A stretch of 64,000 nucleotides of DNA from positions 1,178,001 to 1,242,000 of the forward strand of contig NZ_CP021642.1 of NCBI RefSeq assembly GCF_003048375.1. Reading direction: 5' to 3'. The translations under genes and the position numbers were made by a program. Below the pieces are notes generated by a model. It was not told where the DNA came from, did not search any database, and saw only the letters and a program-made list of their open reading frames with translations. The stretch comes from Campylobacter concisus. Its GTDB lineage: Bacteria; Campylobacterota; Campylobacteria; Campylobacterales; Campylobacteraceae. Positions 50,298 through 59,803 of the stretch are shown in pieces. The first letter of the stretch is position 1. Each line of letters begins with the position of its first letter.

Positions 50298-51248
50298 AAG
50301 GCTAAATTCTCTAGTGTTTTTTGATTTTTCTAGGATAAAACTGGCAAATTCATCGCTAAAATTTGGACACTGGGCGACTTTGTAAAAGCTAAAATTTAGC
50401 TCTTTTGCAAGCTTGGCATACTCTATAACTAACTCAAAAATGGTCTCAGAGTTATCTATACAAAAAGAGAGCGGATAGATAAGCGCTTTTTTATTTTCGC
50501 ACTTTGCTAAAGCCTCATTTAGAGATGGCTCTAACCATTTAACTGGGCCAAGACGCGACTGATAAGCAAGGCTCACATCTTTAAAATTTAGCCCCTGCTC
50601 TTTTAGCATTTTGCTTAAAATTTGCACATGTTCGTTTATGTGTTTTTCGTAGATATCGCCATTTTCTATGATCTTGCGAGGCAAAGAGTGAGCTGAAAAG
50701 ATGAGGCTAACATCGCTTATATCGGTATCTTTTATCGCTTCACGGATGTGAGAGATAATGATCTTATTGTAAGCGTCATCATCATAAAATGGCTCACAAA
50801 GTGAAATTTTAGCTTTTAGTTTAAGCTCCTCTTTTGCCTTTTTAAAATCAGCTAAGCTCGAGGTTATCGTAGTTTGTGAGTGATGAGGATAGAGTGGCAA
50901 AAGAACTATCTCATCAAATTTTTCATACTTTTTAAGCACATCTTTTACAAATGGCGAAGTGTAGTTCATCGCAAAATCAACCGCGTCAAATTCATTTTGC
51001 AAACTTGAAATTTTCTCACAAAGCTTAGTTGTAAGCTCGCAAAGTGGCGACTTGCCACCTATTTGCTCATAGTTGTGCTTCGCAGTTTTTAGCCTGCTTT
51101 TTGTGATCATGAAAGCTACAAATTTTCTTAAAAATTTATTTTTTATACCCAAAATATATGGGTCATTAAACATATTTGTTAAGAAAATTTCGACATCATC
51201 TAGGCTGTTTGCACCGCCCATATTTAAAAGCAAAAGAGCTTTTTTCAT
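50295..51248 (-). CDS. hemH: Ferrochelatase
   Basis: The 317-aa enzyme inserts iron into protoporphyrin IX. The catalytic His is in FSAHSLPRKI and the conserved Glu in CIDNSETIFEL; the start is KKALLLLNMGGANSLDDVE. A TTG at 51251 is in frame, but the ATG at 51248 is preferred and overlaps the upstream gene's stop (TGATG). Normal length for the group. Confidence 0.94.
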   Translation of the reverse strand: MKKALLLLNMGGANSLDDVEIFLTNMFNDPYILGIKNKFLRKFVAFMITKSRLKTAKHNYEQIGGKSPLCELTTKLCEKISSLQNEFDAVDFAMNYTSPFVKDVLKKYEKFDEIVLLPLYPHHSQTTITSSLADFKKAKEELKLKAKISLCEPFYDDDAYNKIIISHIREAIKDTDISDVSLIFSAHSLPRKIIENGDIYEKHINEHVQILSKMLKEQGLNFKDVSLAYQSRLGPVKWLEPSLNEALAKCENKKALIYPLSFCIDNSETIFELVIEYAKLAKELNFSFYKVAQCPNFSDEFASFILEKSKNTREFSL

Positions 51249-52123
51249 CAAAATAGTTCTCTTATTTTTATCGCGTCATCGATGTTTGAAAGTTCGCTGC
51301 TCTCGCCACTTTGGCAAAGATCGTAAAAGGCCTCGTATTGCGCTTTTAGCTCGCTATTATTTGTATCTATCTTTAAATTCATCTGTCCATTTTCGCTCAC
51401 TTGATGAAGTTTGTGATCGATAAGATCGCCAAAATATACGCCATTTTTCGCATTTACCTCTATCTTAAAGCGCTCTAGTGAGCCACAAAATGAGTTAGTG
51501 ATATGCACTAAAATTTGATTTTTACTTTTAAAACTTATCCCCACGTTATCGGCACTTTTGGCATTTGTCTTGTTTGTTTGAGTGTAGTAAAAGTCGCTGA
51601 CTTCAGAATTTATGATATTTTTTGCTAGGTCGATGTCAGAAACTGAGAGCTCATTTATGATATTTCCGTCGCAAAGTGGCTTAAAATGTGCGATAGAAAT
51701 GCTATAAATTTCCTCTTCTTTTAAAAGTGCTTTTTTAAGTGACAAGATAGTTGGATTAAAACGCTCAGAAATTCCCGTGCAAACCCTAGTTTTGTTCGTT
51801 TTGGCGGCATATTTTATCTCTTTAAGATCGGCGATACTTTTAAAAACTGGGCGTGAAATGAGGATATTTTGGCAATATTTTGCACACTGGCAAAATGCCT
51901 CCACCATCTCCTCTCTTGGCGAGCAAAGCACGACTGCTTGAGGCTGGGCAACCTCTATAAATTCTTTAAAATCAGTATAAAAATCAGCTCTGCAAAACTC
52001 ATCAACATTGTCTTTGTCAAAAATGCCACAAATTTCAAACTCGTTTGAGCGTCTAAGCTCTAAATAATGTTTTTTACCTGTGCTGCAATAGCCGATAATG
52101 CCGATTTTTAGCTTCACATTCAC
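51248..52123 (-). CDS. Gfo/Idh/MocA-family oxidoreductase
   Basis: The 291-aa protein has an N-terminal Rossmann fold (KIGIIGYCSTGKKHYLEL; the nucleotide loop is GYCSTGK rather than the usual GxGxxG). ISRPVFKSIADLKEI sits where the family EKP motif would be, with Arg in place of Glu. The catalytic Lys is therefore unclear and the family assignment relies on overall pattern. Substrate unknown. It overlaps hemH by one base, so the two are likely co-transcribed; I recall the same pair in C. jejuni. Confidence 0.72.
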   Translation of the reverse strand: MNVKLKIGIIGYCSTGKKHYLELRRSNEFEICGIFDKDNVDEFCRADFYTDFKEFIEVAQPQAVVLCSPREEMVEAFCQCAKYCQNILISRPVFKSIADLKEIKYAAKTNKTRVCTGISERFNPTILSLKKALLKEEEIYSISIAHFKPLCDGNIINELSVSDIDLAKNIINSEVSDFYYTQTNKTNAKSADNVGISFKSKNQILVHITNSFCGSLERFKIEVNAKNGVYFGDLIDHKLHQVSENGQMNLKIDTNNSELKAQYEAFYDLCQSGESSELSNIDDAIKIRELF

Positions 52124-52242
52124 CCTTTAAAACTTTAGAAATTTTTAATTATTTTATTTACAAATCGCTTTTAAATAGATAAAACAAGAGATAGTTTTCA
52201 AAATATCACTATTTTTTCTCTTTTTAGAATTTCGCAAACGAA

Positions 52243-52255
52243 TTTTGGCTAAAAT
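52243..52255 (+). promoter_or_regulatory. TTTTGGCTAAAAT promoter box for alaS
   Basis: Exact copy of the recurring box, 32 bases before the ATG at 52288. Its downstream flank CAAGCAAAATTTTAAAACTA continues AT-rich to GAGGA before the start. Confidence 0.6.
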
Positions 52256-52287
52256 CAAGCAAAATTTTAAAACTAACGAGGATAAAA

Positions 52288-54846
52288 ATGCAAAATTTAG
52301 ATATAAGAAAGGCATATCTTGATTTTTTTAAATCAAAAGGTCACGAAGTAGTAGCTTCTGCGCCACTCGTGCCAAACGATGCAACACTACTTTTTACAAA
52401 TGCTGGCATGGTGCCATTTAAGAGCATTTTTACTGGCGAAGTGCCACGCCCAACGCCACCTATCCGCACAAGCTGTCAGACCTGCATAAGAGCTGGAGGC
52501 AAGCACAACGACCTTGATAACGTCGGCTACACAGCGCGCCACCACACATTTTTTGAGATGCTTGGCAACTTTAGCTTTGGCGAATACTTCAAAAAAGAGG
52601 CGATCGCTTACGCTTGGGAATTTGTCACAGAGGTGCTGAAACTACCAAAAGATAAGCTTTATGTAACCGTTCACGAAAGCGACGATGAGGCGTTTGAAAT
52701 TTGGAGCACTCACATCGCAAAAGAGAGAATTTACCGCTTTGGCGACCACGATAACTTCTGGCAGATGGGCGATACTGGACCATGCGGCCCTTGCAGTGAA
52801 ATTTTTTACGATCAAGGCGCTGAGCACTTTAACACACCTGAAGATTACATGGGCGGCGATGGAGATAGATTTTTAGAGATCTGGAACCTTGTTTTCATGC
52901 AGTATGAAAGAAGTGCGGATGGTAAACTAAGCCCACTACCAAAGCCAAGCATCGATACTGGCATGGGGCTTGAGCGCGTTACAGCTATCTTGCAAGGTAA
53001 ATTTAGCAACTACGACAGCACACTTTTTATGCCGCTTATAAACGAAGTGGCAAAGCTTTGCGGCAAGCCATACGTCTATGAAAGTGGCGCTAGCTACCGC
53101 GTCATAAGCGACCACATCCGCTCAGTCACATTTTTGCTAGCTCAAGGCACGACATTTGACAAAGAAGGCCGTGGCTACGTGCTTCGCCGTATCTTACGCC
53201 GTGCGATCCGCCATGGATACTTGCTAGGCATAAAAGAGCCATTTATGTATAAACTTGTCGATAAAGTTTGCGAGCTTATGGGCGGACACTATACCTATCT
53301 AAACGATAAAAAAGCGGCTGTAAAAGAGCAGATCAAACTTGAAGAAGAGAGGTTTTTAGCGACTATCGCAAGCGGGCTTGAGCTATTTGAGAGTGAGCTT
53401 AAAAATACAAAAGAAATTTTTAGCGGAGAGGCTGCGTTTAAACTCTATGACACATTTGGCTTTCCACTTGATCTAACGGCTGATATGCTTAGAGAAAAGG
53501 GCTTAAAGGTCGATGAGGCAAGGTTTGATGAGCTTATGAGCGAGCAAAAAGCACGTGCAAAAGCTGCTTGGAAAGGCAGTGGCGACAAGAGTGCGAAGGG
53601 TGACTTTAAAGAGCTACTTGAGAAATTTGGCGAGAATAAATTTATAGGCTACGAAGAGCTTAAGAGTAAAAGTAAAATTCTAGCCCTACTTGATGAAGAA
53701 TTTAAAAATATAGATAGCCTGGATGCTGGCAAAGAGGGCTGGGTGATGTTTGATGTCACTCCATTTTACGCTCAAAGTGGCGGTCAGTGCGGCGATAGCG
53801 GTAAGATAGCAGGCAAAGCAAATGTGCTTGATACGCAAAAATTCCATGGACTAAATTTATCTTTAGTAAAAACTAGTGCGGCGCTAAAAGTTGGCGACGA
53901 AGTTGAGCTTGAAGTGGGTAGCGACAGAGCAGAGACTGCGCGACATCACAGTGCTACACACTTGCTTCATGCAGCCCTTAGAAGCGTGCTTGGCACACAC
54001 ATCGCTCAAGCTGGCTCAAACGTCGAGGCAGATAGGCTAAGATTTGACTTCTCTCATCCAAAGGCGCTTACTAGTGAAGAAATTTCAAAGGTCGAAAACC
54101 TTGTAAATGAGTGGATATTAGACGGTGCAAATGCAAAAACGCAGGTTATGGAGCTTGAAGAGGCTAAAAAAAGCGGAGCGATCGCACTATTTAATGAAAA
54201 ATATGCCGACAAAGTAAGAGTTGTGAGCTTTGGCGATGTCAGTAAAGAGCTTTGCGGTGGCACACACGTGAAAAATATAGATGAGATCGGATCGTTTTTC
54301 ATCACAAAAGAGAGCGGCGTAAGTGCTGGCGTTAGGCGTATAGAGGCTGTTTGCTCAAGAGCTGCGCTAAATTTAGCAAGGTCATTTAGAGCTGAGCTTG
54401 AAGAGCTAAAAGATGAGCTAAAAAGCACAGAGCCGCTAAATGCCGTTAAAAAGCTAAAAGGCGAGATAAAAGGCTTAAAAGATAAGCTAAAAAATGCTAA
54501 AAGCTCTGGGGAGCTAGCCTTTATAAATGTAAATAATACCAAGCTTTGCGTAGCACACATCGATGGTGGCGACATAAAAACTTTGATAGATGAGTTTAAA
54601 AATGGACACGAAAAGGCTGCTATTTTACTGATCCAAACAGATGAAGAGGGTAAAATTTCTCTTGCAGCTGGCGTGAAAAATGCTCCACTAAAAGCTGGCG
54701 CTTGGGTTAAATTTGCAGCGCAAATTCTAGGTGGCAATGGCGGCGGAAAAGACGACTTTGCAACAGCTGGCGGAAAAAACGCTCTAGCCATCGAAGACGC
54801 CATAAAAAGCTCACTTGAGTATGCAAGGCAAGCTTTAGAAAAATGA
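52288..54846 (+). CDS. alaS: Alanyl-tRNA synthetase
   Basis: The 852-aa class II synthetase has motif 1 to 3 regions ([32 protein letters not shown]), the editing domain with zinc ligands HSATH and CGGTH ([15 protein letters not shown]), and the C-terminal C-Ala domain with [13 protein letters not shown]. Normal length. The stop overlaps the next gene by 4 bases. Confidence 0.97.
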   Translation: MQNLDIRKAYLDFFKSKGHEVVASAPLVPNDATLLFTNAGMVPFKSIFTGEVPRPTPPIRTSCQTCIRAGGKHNDLDNVGYTARHHTFFEMLGNFSFGEYFKKEAIAYAWEFVTEVLKLPKDKLYVTVHESDDEAFEIWSTHIAKERIYRFGDHDNFWQMGDTGPCGPCSEIFYDQGAEHFNTPEDYMGGDGDRFLEIWNLVFMQYERSADGKLSPLPKPSIDTGMGLERVTAILQGKFSNYDSTLFMPLINEVAKLCGKPYVYESGASYRVISDHIRSVTFLLAQGTTFDKEGRGYVLRRILRRAIRHGYLLGIKEPFMYKLVDKVCELMGGHYTYLNDKKAAVKEQIKLEEERFLATIASGLELFESELKNTKEIFSGEAAFKLYDTFGFPLDLTADMLREKGLKVDEARFDELMSEQKARAKAAWKGSGDKSAKGDFKELLEKFGENKFIGYEELKSKSKILALLDEEFKNIDSLDAGKEGWVMFDVTPFYAQSGGQCGDSGKIAGKANVLDTQKFHGLNLSLVKTSAALKVGDEVELEVGSDRAETARHHSATHLLHAALRSVLGTHIAQAGSNVEADRLRFDFSHPKALTSEEISKVENLVNEWILDGANAKTQVMELEEAKKSGAIALFNEKYADKVRVVSFGDVSKELCGGTHVKNIDEIGSFFITKESGVSAGVRRIEAVCSRAALNLARSFRAELEELKDELKSTEPLNAVKKLKGEIKGLKDKLKNAKSSGELAFINVNNTKLCVAHIDGGDIKTLIDEFKNGHEKAAILLIQTDEEGKISLAAGVKNAPLKAGAWVKFAAQILGGNGGGKDDFATAGGKNALAIEDAIKSSLEYARQALEK

Positions 54847-55340
54847 TTCATCAAGAGATCGCTTTTTTTAAATTTGATCAACTAATCATCTTCTTGCACA
54901 TTAGTTTCGTAGCTCTTTTTATAGGGCTACAAGCTGGTTTAGTGCTTACTGGAAGCTATTTTATAAAAAATAAATTTGAAGATAAAGAGCGCTATCACAT
55001 CTTGCTTCACATCATAAGACGCTTTGGACTAGCCATCTTTACACTAGTTCTTGGCATCGCGCTAACTAGCCTGATAATGATCTTTTGCTTTGATGATGGC
55101 AAAATGCAAAATCCGATGGCAAGTGCGATAGTAGCGACCAAATGGGCGATAGAGCTATTTTTACTCTTAAATTTAAGCTACATCTTTTATAGATACAAAA
55201 AGGCTTTAAAAACTCTAAGATCGCACGAGATGATCGAGCTAAACGAAAGCCTAATCGTCATCATCTACTACTTCACGCCTCTAAACTTACTAGCATCGCT
55301 TGCGGCTGTCTATCTTGGCGTGAGTTATAGGGGCTTTTGA
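54843..55340 (+). CDS. Hypothetical four-helix inner-membrane protein
   Basis: The 165-aa protein has four probable membrane helices at about residues 10-33, 51-75, 93-112 and 134-158. Charged patches lie between them ([29 protein letters not shown]). No motif recognised; the layout recalls DUF2269/CopD-like small proteins but I cannot place it. It is coupled to alaS (ATGA) and to maf (TGATG), so it is made with them. Confidence 0.6.
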   Translation: MIHQEIAFFKFDQLIIFLHISFVALFIGLQAGLVLTGSYFIKNKFEDKERYHILLHIIRRFGLAIFTLVLGIALTSLIMIFCFDDGKMQNPMASAIVATKWAIELFLLLNLSYIFYRYKKALKTLRSHEMIELNESLIVIIYYFTPLNLLASLAAVYLGVSYRGF

Positions 55341-55882
55341 TGATCACACTTGCTTCTAGCTCTCCAACAAGGGCAAATTTACTAAAAAATGCTGGGATAG
55401 AATTTAAACAAATTTCTTGCAGCTTTGATGAGAGCATGATAGCAAAAGAGCTAAAACCAGAAATTTACGTCCAAAACGTCGTAAAAGCTAAAAAAGAGCA
55501 GTTTTTAATGGCAAATGACAAGCTTTTAAATTTGCTCTTTGCAGATAGCTGCGTGGCTTGTGGGGATAAAATTTTAGGCAAGGCAAAGGACGAAAACGAG
55601 GCACTTGCTATGCTAAATTTACAAAGTGGCAATGAGTGTAGCGTCTATACGGCGATGATATTTTTAGGCGAATTTGAGCTTATAAATGTAAGCAAGGCCA
55701 CATATAAATTTGCTAAATTTAGCGAGCAAGAGCTAAAAAGCTACCTAGAAAGTGGCGAGTGGCGAGGCAAAGCTGGAGCCATGACGATAGAAAATTTTAA
55801 TAAAAAATACATCACCTCCCAGCACGGCGAGACAAGCACGGCAATGGGGCTAAATTTAAAAATATTAAAGGCATTTTTATGA
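55340..55882 (+). CDS. maf: Maf-family nucleoside triphosphate pyrophosphatase
   Basis: The 180-aa protein has LASSSPTRANLLKNAGIEF at the start, the catalytic Asp region in LFADSCVACGDKI, and the C-terminal WRGKAGAMTIENF. Maf enzymes hydrolyse non-canonical nucleotides such as dTTP/UTP derivatives. The ATG at 55340 overlaps the previous stop (TGATG); the in-frame TTG at 55337 is less likely. It overlaps pbpA by 4 bases. Confidence 0.9.
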   Translation: MITLASSSPTRANLLKNAGIEFKQISCSFDESMIAKELKPEIYVQNVVKAKKEQFLMANDKLLNLLFADSCVACGDKILGKAKDENEALAMLNLQSGNECSVYTAMIFLGEFELINVSKATYKFAKFSEQELKSYLESGEWRGKAGAMTIENFNKKYITSQHGETSTAMGLNLKILKAFL

Positions 55883-57807
55883 AATACATCTTGGCATTTA
55901 TCTTTGTAGTTGCCATCGCACTTGGTGGAGCGTTTTTATACTTTTATTCGCAGGTGAGATTTGACGCTTATACCATCATCGACTACAAGCCAAAGCTTGC
56001 GACACAAATTTTTGATAGAAACAACGAGCTTATCGCAAATATCTTTGAAGAAAATAGAATTTACGTAAAATATAACGACATCCCGCCACGTGTCATCGAA
56101 GCACTCGTTGCTATCGAGGATACGAGCTACTTTGAGCATGGCGGTATCAACGTAGAAGCCATGGCAAGAGCAGCTATAAAAGACATCAAAGCTAGAAAAC
56201 TAGTCGAGGGCGCATCTACGCTAACTCAGCAGCTCATAAAAAACCTAGCCCTAAGCCGCGAGAAGAAATTTACAAGAAAGATAAAAGAAGTCGTGCTTGC
56301 TATGAAGCTTGAAAGCGAGCTTAGCAAAGAGGACATCATCGAAAGATACCTAAATCACGTATATTTTGGGCACGGCTACTACGGCATCAAAACGGCTGCA
56401 GAGGGCTACTTTAGAAAAGAGCTAAATGAGCTAAGCATAAAAGAGATAGCGATGCTAGTTGGCATGCCAAAAGCACCAAGCACCTATGATCCTACAAAGC
56501 ACCTCGACCTCTCGCTTAGCCGTGCAAACAGGGTTCTTGAGAGGATGTATAGCATCGGTTGGATAAACGAGGATGAGTACCGCAAGGGCGTGCTTGAAGA
56601 GCCAGCAGTCTTTGACGATACGCTCACACGCAATAAAGCCCCTTACGTGGTCGATGAGATCATAAAAGAGGCTTCAAAGAAATTTGACGATATAAAAACT
56701 GGCGGCTACAAGATACAAAGCACCGTCGATCTAAACGTGCAAAAGATCGCTCAAGACGCTCTAGTCTATGGCTACAATGAAATTTTAAAAAGAGATAAAA
56801 AGGCAAATCCAGAGATGCTAAATGGCGCTATTGTAGTCACTCATCCACAAAGCGGACAAATTTTAGCTCTAATTGGCGGCATCGACTACGCAAAAAGTAG
56901 CTACAACCGCGCCACACAAAGCAAGCGCCAGCCAGGATCTAGCATTAAGCCATTTATCTATCAAATAGCCCTTGATAGCGGCTACTCTGTCGTCTCTCAA
57001 GTAGCTGATATCGCTAAGACGTTTGACATGGGAAACGGCAAAGAATGGACGCCAAAAAACTATAGCGGCGGCTTTCAAGGCTACATCACGATAAAATCAG
57101 CCTTAACCCAGTCTCGCAACCTCGCAACCATAAATTTACTAAACGATCTTGGTCTTAGCTCGGTTCGCAAACAGCTTACGGATATGGGCTTTAACGACAT
57201 CCCTGAAAATTTATCAATCGCACTTGGTAGCTTTGGAATTTCGCCACTTGACTTTGCGAAATTTTACTCGATGTTTCCAAACGATGGCGAAGTGGTCGAG
57301 CCTACGCTCATTAAGCATATAGAAAATAGCTTTGGCGCGTCGATGGACTATGAGCCTCAAAAGAAGCAAGTGCTAAAACCTGAGCAGGCATTTTTGATGA
57401 CAACCTTGCTTCAAAATGTCGTAAACAACGGCACCGGACGCAACGCAAAGGTAAATGGCATCCAGATCGCTGGCAAAACTGGCACGTCAAACAATAGCAT
57501 CGATGCTTGGTTTTGCGGATATTCGCCTGATATCGAGGCCATCATCTGGTACGGAAACGACGATAACAGCCCTATGAAAAAGGTCGAGGGCGGCAGCAGG
57601 ACAGCTGCACCTGTCTTTAAGAAATTTATGGAGGGCTACATCAAGCTCTACCCTACCCTAAGACGTGCTTTTGAGCAGCCTGATGGCGTCTATAAAGGAT
57701 ACTATAGCGGCGCTGATGAGTACTACACAAACGACTCGCCGTTGCCGCAAAATACGCCAACAAATGACATCATTCAAGATCAAGAAAACGATGGATTATT
57801 ATTTTAG
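55879..57807 (+). CDS. pbpA: Penicillin-binding protein 1A (bifunctional class A)
   Basis: The 642-aa protein has an N-terminal membrane helix and a glycosyltransferase domain with catalytic Glu in AIEDTSYFEHGG, then EGASTLTQQLIKNLALSREK and ERYLNHVYFGHGYYGI. The transpeptidase domain has SSIK in PGSSIKPFIYQ, SRN in LTQSRNLATI, and KTGT in AGKTGTSNNS. It polymerises and cross-links peptidoglycan. The tail (from about residue 600) is low-complexity Asn/Asp/Pro-rich. It overlaps maf by 4 bases and precedes the ComEA-like gene by 8. Confidence 0.94.
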   Translation: MKYILAFIFVVAIALGGAFLYFYSQVRFDAYTIIDYKPKLATQIFDRNNELIANIFEENRIYVKYNDIPPRVIEALVAIEDTSYFEHGGINVEAMARAAIKDIKARKLVEGASTLTQQLIKNLALSREKKFTRKIKEVVLAMKLESELSKEDIIERYLNHVYFGHGYYGIKTAAEGYFRKELNELSIKEIAMLVGMPKAPSTYDPTKHLDLSLSRANRVLERMYSIGWINEDEYRKGVLEEPAVFDDTLTRNKAPYVVDEIIKEASKKFDDIKTGGYKIQSTVDLNVQKIAQDALVYGYNEILKRDKKANPEMLNGAIVVTHPQSGQILALIGGIDYAKSSYNRATQSKRQPGSSIKPFIYQIALDSGYSVVSQVADIAKTFDMGNGKEWTPKNYSGGFQGYITIKSALTQSRNLATINLLNDLGLSSVRKQLTDMGFNDIPENLSIALGSFGISPLDFAKFYSMFPNDGEVVEPTLIKHIENSFGASMDYEPQKKQVLKPEQAFLMTTLLQNVVNNGTGRNAKVNGIQIAGKTGTSNNSIDAWFCGYSPDIEAIIWYGNDDNSPMKKVEGGSRTAAPVFKKFMEGYIKLYPTLRRAFEQPDGVYKGYYSGADEYYTNDSPLPQNTPTNDIIQDQENDGLLF

Positions 57808-57815
57808 GAGATAAG

Positions 57816-58130
57816 ATGAAAAGATTAAAAATTTTACTTTGTCTAGCGCTTGCAAGCTTTGCATACGGCGCTGATCTAAACACAGCTAGCAAGAGCGAGC
57901 TAATGAGCCTTGGGCTAAACAAAAGCCAGGCACTAAACGTCATAAAGTATAGAAAAGCTCATAAATTTACAAGTGTCGAGGAGCTTGAGAAGGTTCAAGG
58001 CATCGGCTTTAACGACATGCAAAAGGTCAAAGAAAAGCTTAGTGTAAAAGATGGCCAAAAGGCGAAAAAGGCTGAGCCTGAAAAGAAGTCAAAAAACAAG
58101 AAACTAAAAAGCAAGAAAAAGAAGAAATAG
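57816..58130 (+). CDS. ComEA-like periplasmic helix-hairpin-helix DNA-binding protein
   Basis: The 104-aa protein has a Sec signal (cleavage likely after AYG, residue 18), then the ComEA-type HhH domain: DLNTASKSELMSLGLNKSQA, KYRKAHKFTSVEELEKV, QGIGFNDMQKVKEKL. The last 25 residues are almost all Lys, a probable non-specific DNA grip. It resembles C. jejuni Cj0011c, a periplasmic DNA-binding protein needed for natural transformation. It lies 8 bases after pbpA with GGAGATAAG before the ATG, so it is probably expressed from that operon. Confidence 0.85.
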   Translation: MKRLKILLCLALASFAYGADLNTASKSELMSLGLNKSQALNVIKYRKAHKFTSVEELEKVQGIGFNDMQKVKEKLSVKDGQKAKKAEPEKKSKNKKLKSKKKKK

Positions 58131-58186
58131 CTTTAGTTTAAAAATTTAAATTTTTAAAAAATGCTTTAAGTGAAAGGAATCTTTAA

Positions 58187-59761
58187 ATGATTAATATCAA
58201 TAAATTTAGAGAAGTAAGTTTTTTTAAATTTTTAACTTTATTTATAATATATATGCTTTTTGTAAATCATATATTTTTATATAAAGGCGTTTTTTTAGGA
58301 TTTTTAGAAACAAACTCGCTTTCTTTTTCTACCTTATTTTTCACAATTATGTGCATATTTCTTGCATCACTTTTTGCAAGCGTATTTTGCATTGTATTTC
58401 TGCCTTATTTATTAAAACCCTTTGCTATTTTTATAATTATTGTTAGCTCGATTTGTTCTTATTTTATGTCAAATTACGGCGTTATCATAAACAAAGAGAT
58501 GCTACTAAACGTCCTTCATACTGATAATAAAGAAGCTTTTAGCTATTTAAGCATAAATTTAGTATTGTGGTTTGTATTTGCAACTATTTTGCCATGCATT
58601 TATGTTGTTTTCGTAAAAATCAATTATAGTAGCTTTAAAAATAGTCTAAAAATTAGATTAAAGATTATCGCTTTTTCGATCGTTACTATCGCTATTATTT
58701 TTTCACTAACTTCAAAAATTTTCATACCATTTTTTAGAGAACACATTTACTTAAAAACAGTCTTACTTCCGTCTTATCCAGTATATTCTGCCATAAAATT
58801 AGCTCAAATTTTGCTTCAAAAACCGCTCCCTTTTACCTACGTGGCAGATGACGCAACGCTTACTAACGATAAAAAGAAAATTTTAGTTTTGATAGTTGGC
58901 GAGACACAAAGGAGCAAAAACTACTCGCTAAATGGCTACACTAAAAACGATACAAACAAATTTACCAAACAAAAAGATGTGGTAAGTTTTACAAATTTCT
59001 ACTCATGCGGAACCGCGACAGAAACTAGCGTGCCTTGCCTATTTTCAGACTTAAAGCGAGAAAATTTTAGCAACCGCAAAGCCAAAGCTCGTGAAAATTT
59101 AGTTGATATCATCAACAAACTTGGCATAAAAACATACTTTTTTGGCAACAATAGTGGCGGTTGCAAGGGCGTTTGCGACAATCTTGATCAAAACCACACT
59201 TCAGAGCACAGAGCAGAAGGCTTTGATGAAGTGATATTTGATGAGGCAAAAAAGGTCATAAAAGATGTAAATTCCACTACATTTATCGTGCTACATTTGC
59301 AAGGCTCACATGGCCCTATCTACTACAAAGGCTATCCAAGTAAATTTAAAGAATTCACCCCAACCTGCGACACCGCCGAGCTAAACAAATGCACGCCAGA
59401 TGAGATAGCAAACACCTATGACAACACCATTTTATATGAGGACTATCTACAAAGCGAGCTGATAAACGCCCTTGAAGCAAAAAAAGATAAATTTGAAGTT
59501 GCCATGTTCTTTTTCTCAGATCACGGAGAGAGCCTAGGCGAAAATGGCATATATTTACATGGCCTGCCTTACTCCATCGCTCCAGATGAGCAAAAACATA
59601 TCCCAGCCATCGTCTTTTCAAGCGATAGCGAGCTTTTAAAAAGGCTAAGAAGTAAGAGAGATGAAAGCCTTTCGCATGATTTTATCTTTAGCTCAGTTCT
59701 TGGATATTTTGGGGTAAAAACTAAGGCTTACGAGCCAGAATTTGATATTTTTAGGGAGTAA
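58187..59761 (+). CDS. eptC: Phosphoethanolamine transferase (EptC-like)
   Basis: The 524-aa inner-membrane enzyme has five N-terminal helices and a periplasmic alkaline-phosphatase-like domain. Metal ligand E239 is in VGETQRSKN, the nucleophile probably T278 in SCGTATETSVPC, and DHGESLGENG carries further metal ligands. It is likely to transfer phosphoethanolamine to lipid A and, as known for C. jejuni EptC, to FlgG and N-glycans. The first 600 bases are more AT-rich than neighbours; this may just reflect hydrophobic codons. Its own AAAGGAA precedes the ATG 56 bases after the ComEA-like gene. Confidence 0.88.
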   Translation: MININKFREVSFFKFLTLFIIYMLFVNHIFLYKGVFLGFLETNSLSFSTLFFTIMCIFLASLFASVFCIVFLPYLLKPFAIFIIIVSSICSYFMSNYGVIINKEMLLNVLHTDNKEAFSYLSINLVLWFVFATILPCIYVVFVKINYSSFKNSLKIRLKIIAFSIVTIAIIFSLTSKIFIPFFREHIYLKTVLLPSYPVYSAIKLAQILLQKPLPFTYVADDATLTNDKKKILVLIVGETQRSKNYSLNGYTKNDTNKFTKQKDVVSFTNFYSCGTATETSVPCLFSDLKRENFSNRKAKARENLVDIINKLGIKTYFFGNNSGGCKGVCDNLDQNHTSEHRAEGFDEVIFDEAKKVIKDVNSTTFIVLHLQGSHGPIYYKGYPSKFKEFTPTCDTAELNKCTPDEIANTYDNTILYEDYLQSELINALEAKKDKFEVAMFFFSDHGESLGENGIYLHGLPYSIAPDEQKHIPAIVFSSDSELLKRLRSKRDESLSHDFIFSSVLGYFGVKTKAYEPEFDIFRE

Positions 59762-59769
59762 ATTTAAAA

Positions 59770-59797
59770 GCCAGCCTAGGCAAAGCCTGAAGCTGGC
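59770..59797. terminator. Hairpin between convergent eptC and glyS
   Basis: GCCAGC...GCTGGC with an inner AGGC/GCCT pair forms a two-part stem. On the minus strand it is followed by TTTTAAATTT, on the plus strand by GCAAATTT, so it serves glyS better than eptC. Confidence 0.6.
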
Positions 59798-59803
59798 GCA
59801 AAT

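Noticed and set aside
54054-54881. 275-codon open frame antisense to alaS
   Set aside because: Ser/Phe-rich product typical of the shadow of a Lys/Glu-rich gene; no ribosome binding site, and alaS is complete.
58187-58860. Horizontal transfer of eptC suggested by AT-rich first 600 bases
   Set aside because: Membrane helices rich in Phe, Ile and Leu codons explain the bias, and the gene is expected in Campylobacter.
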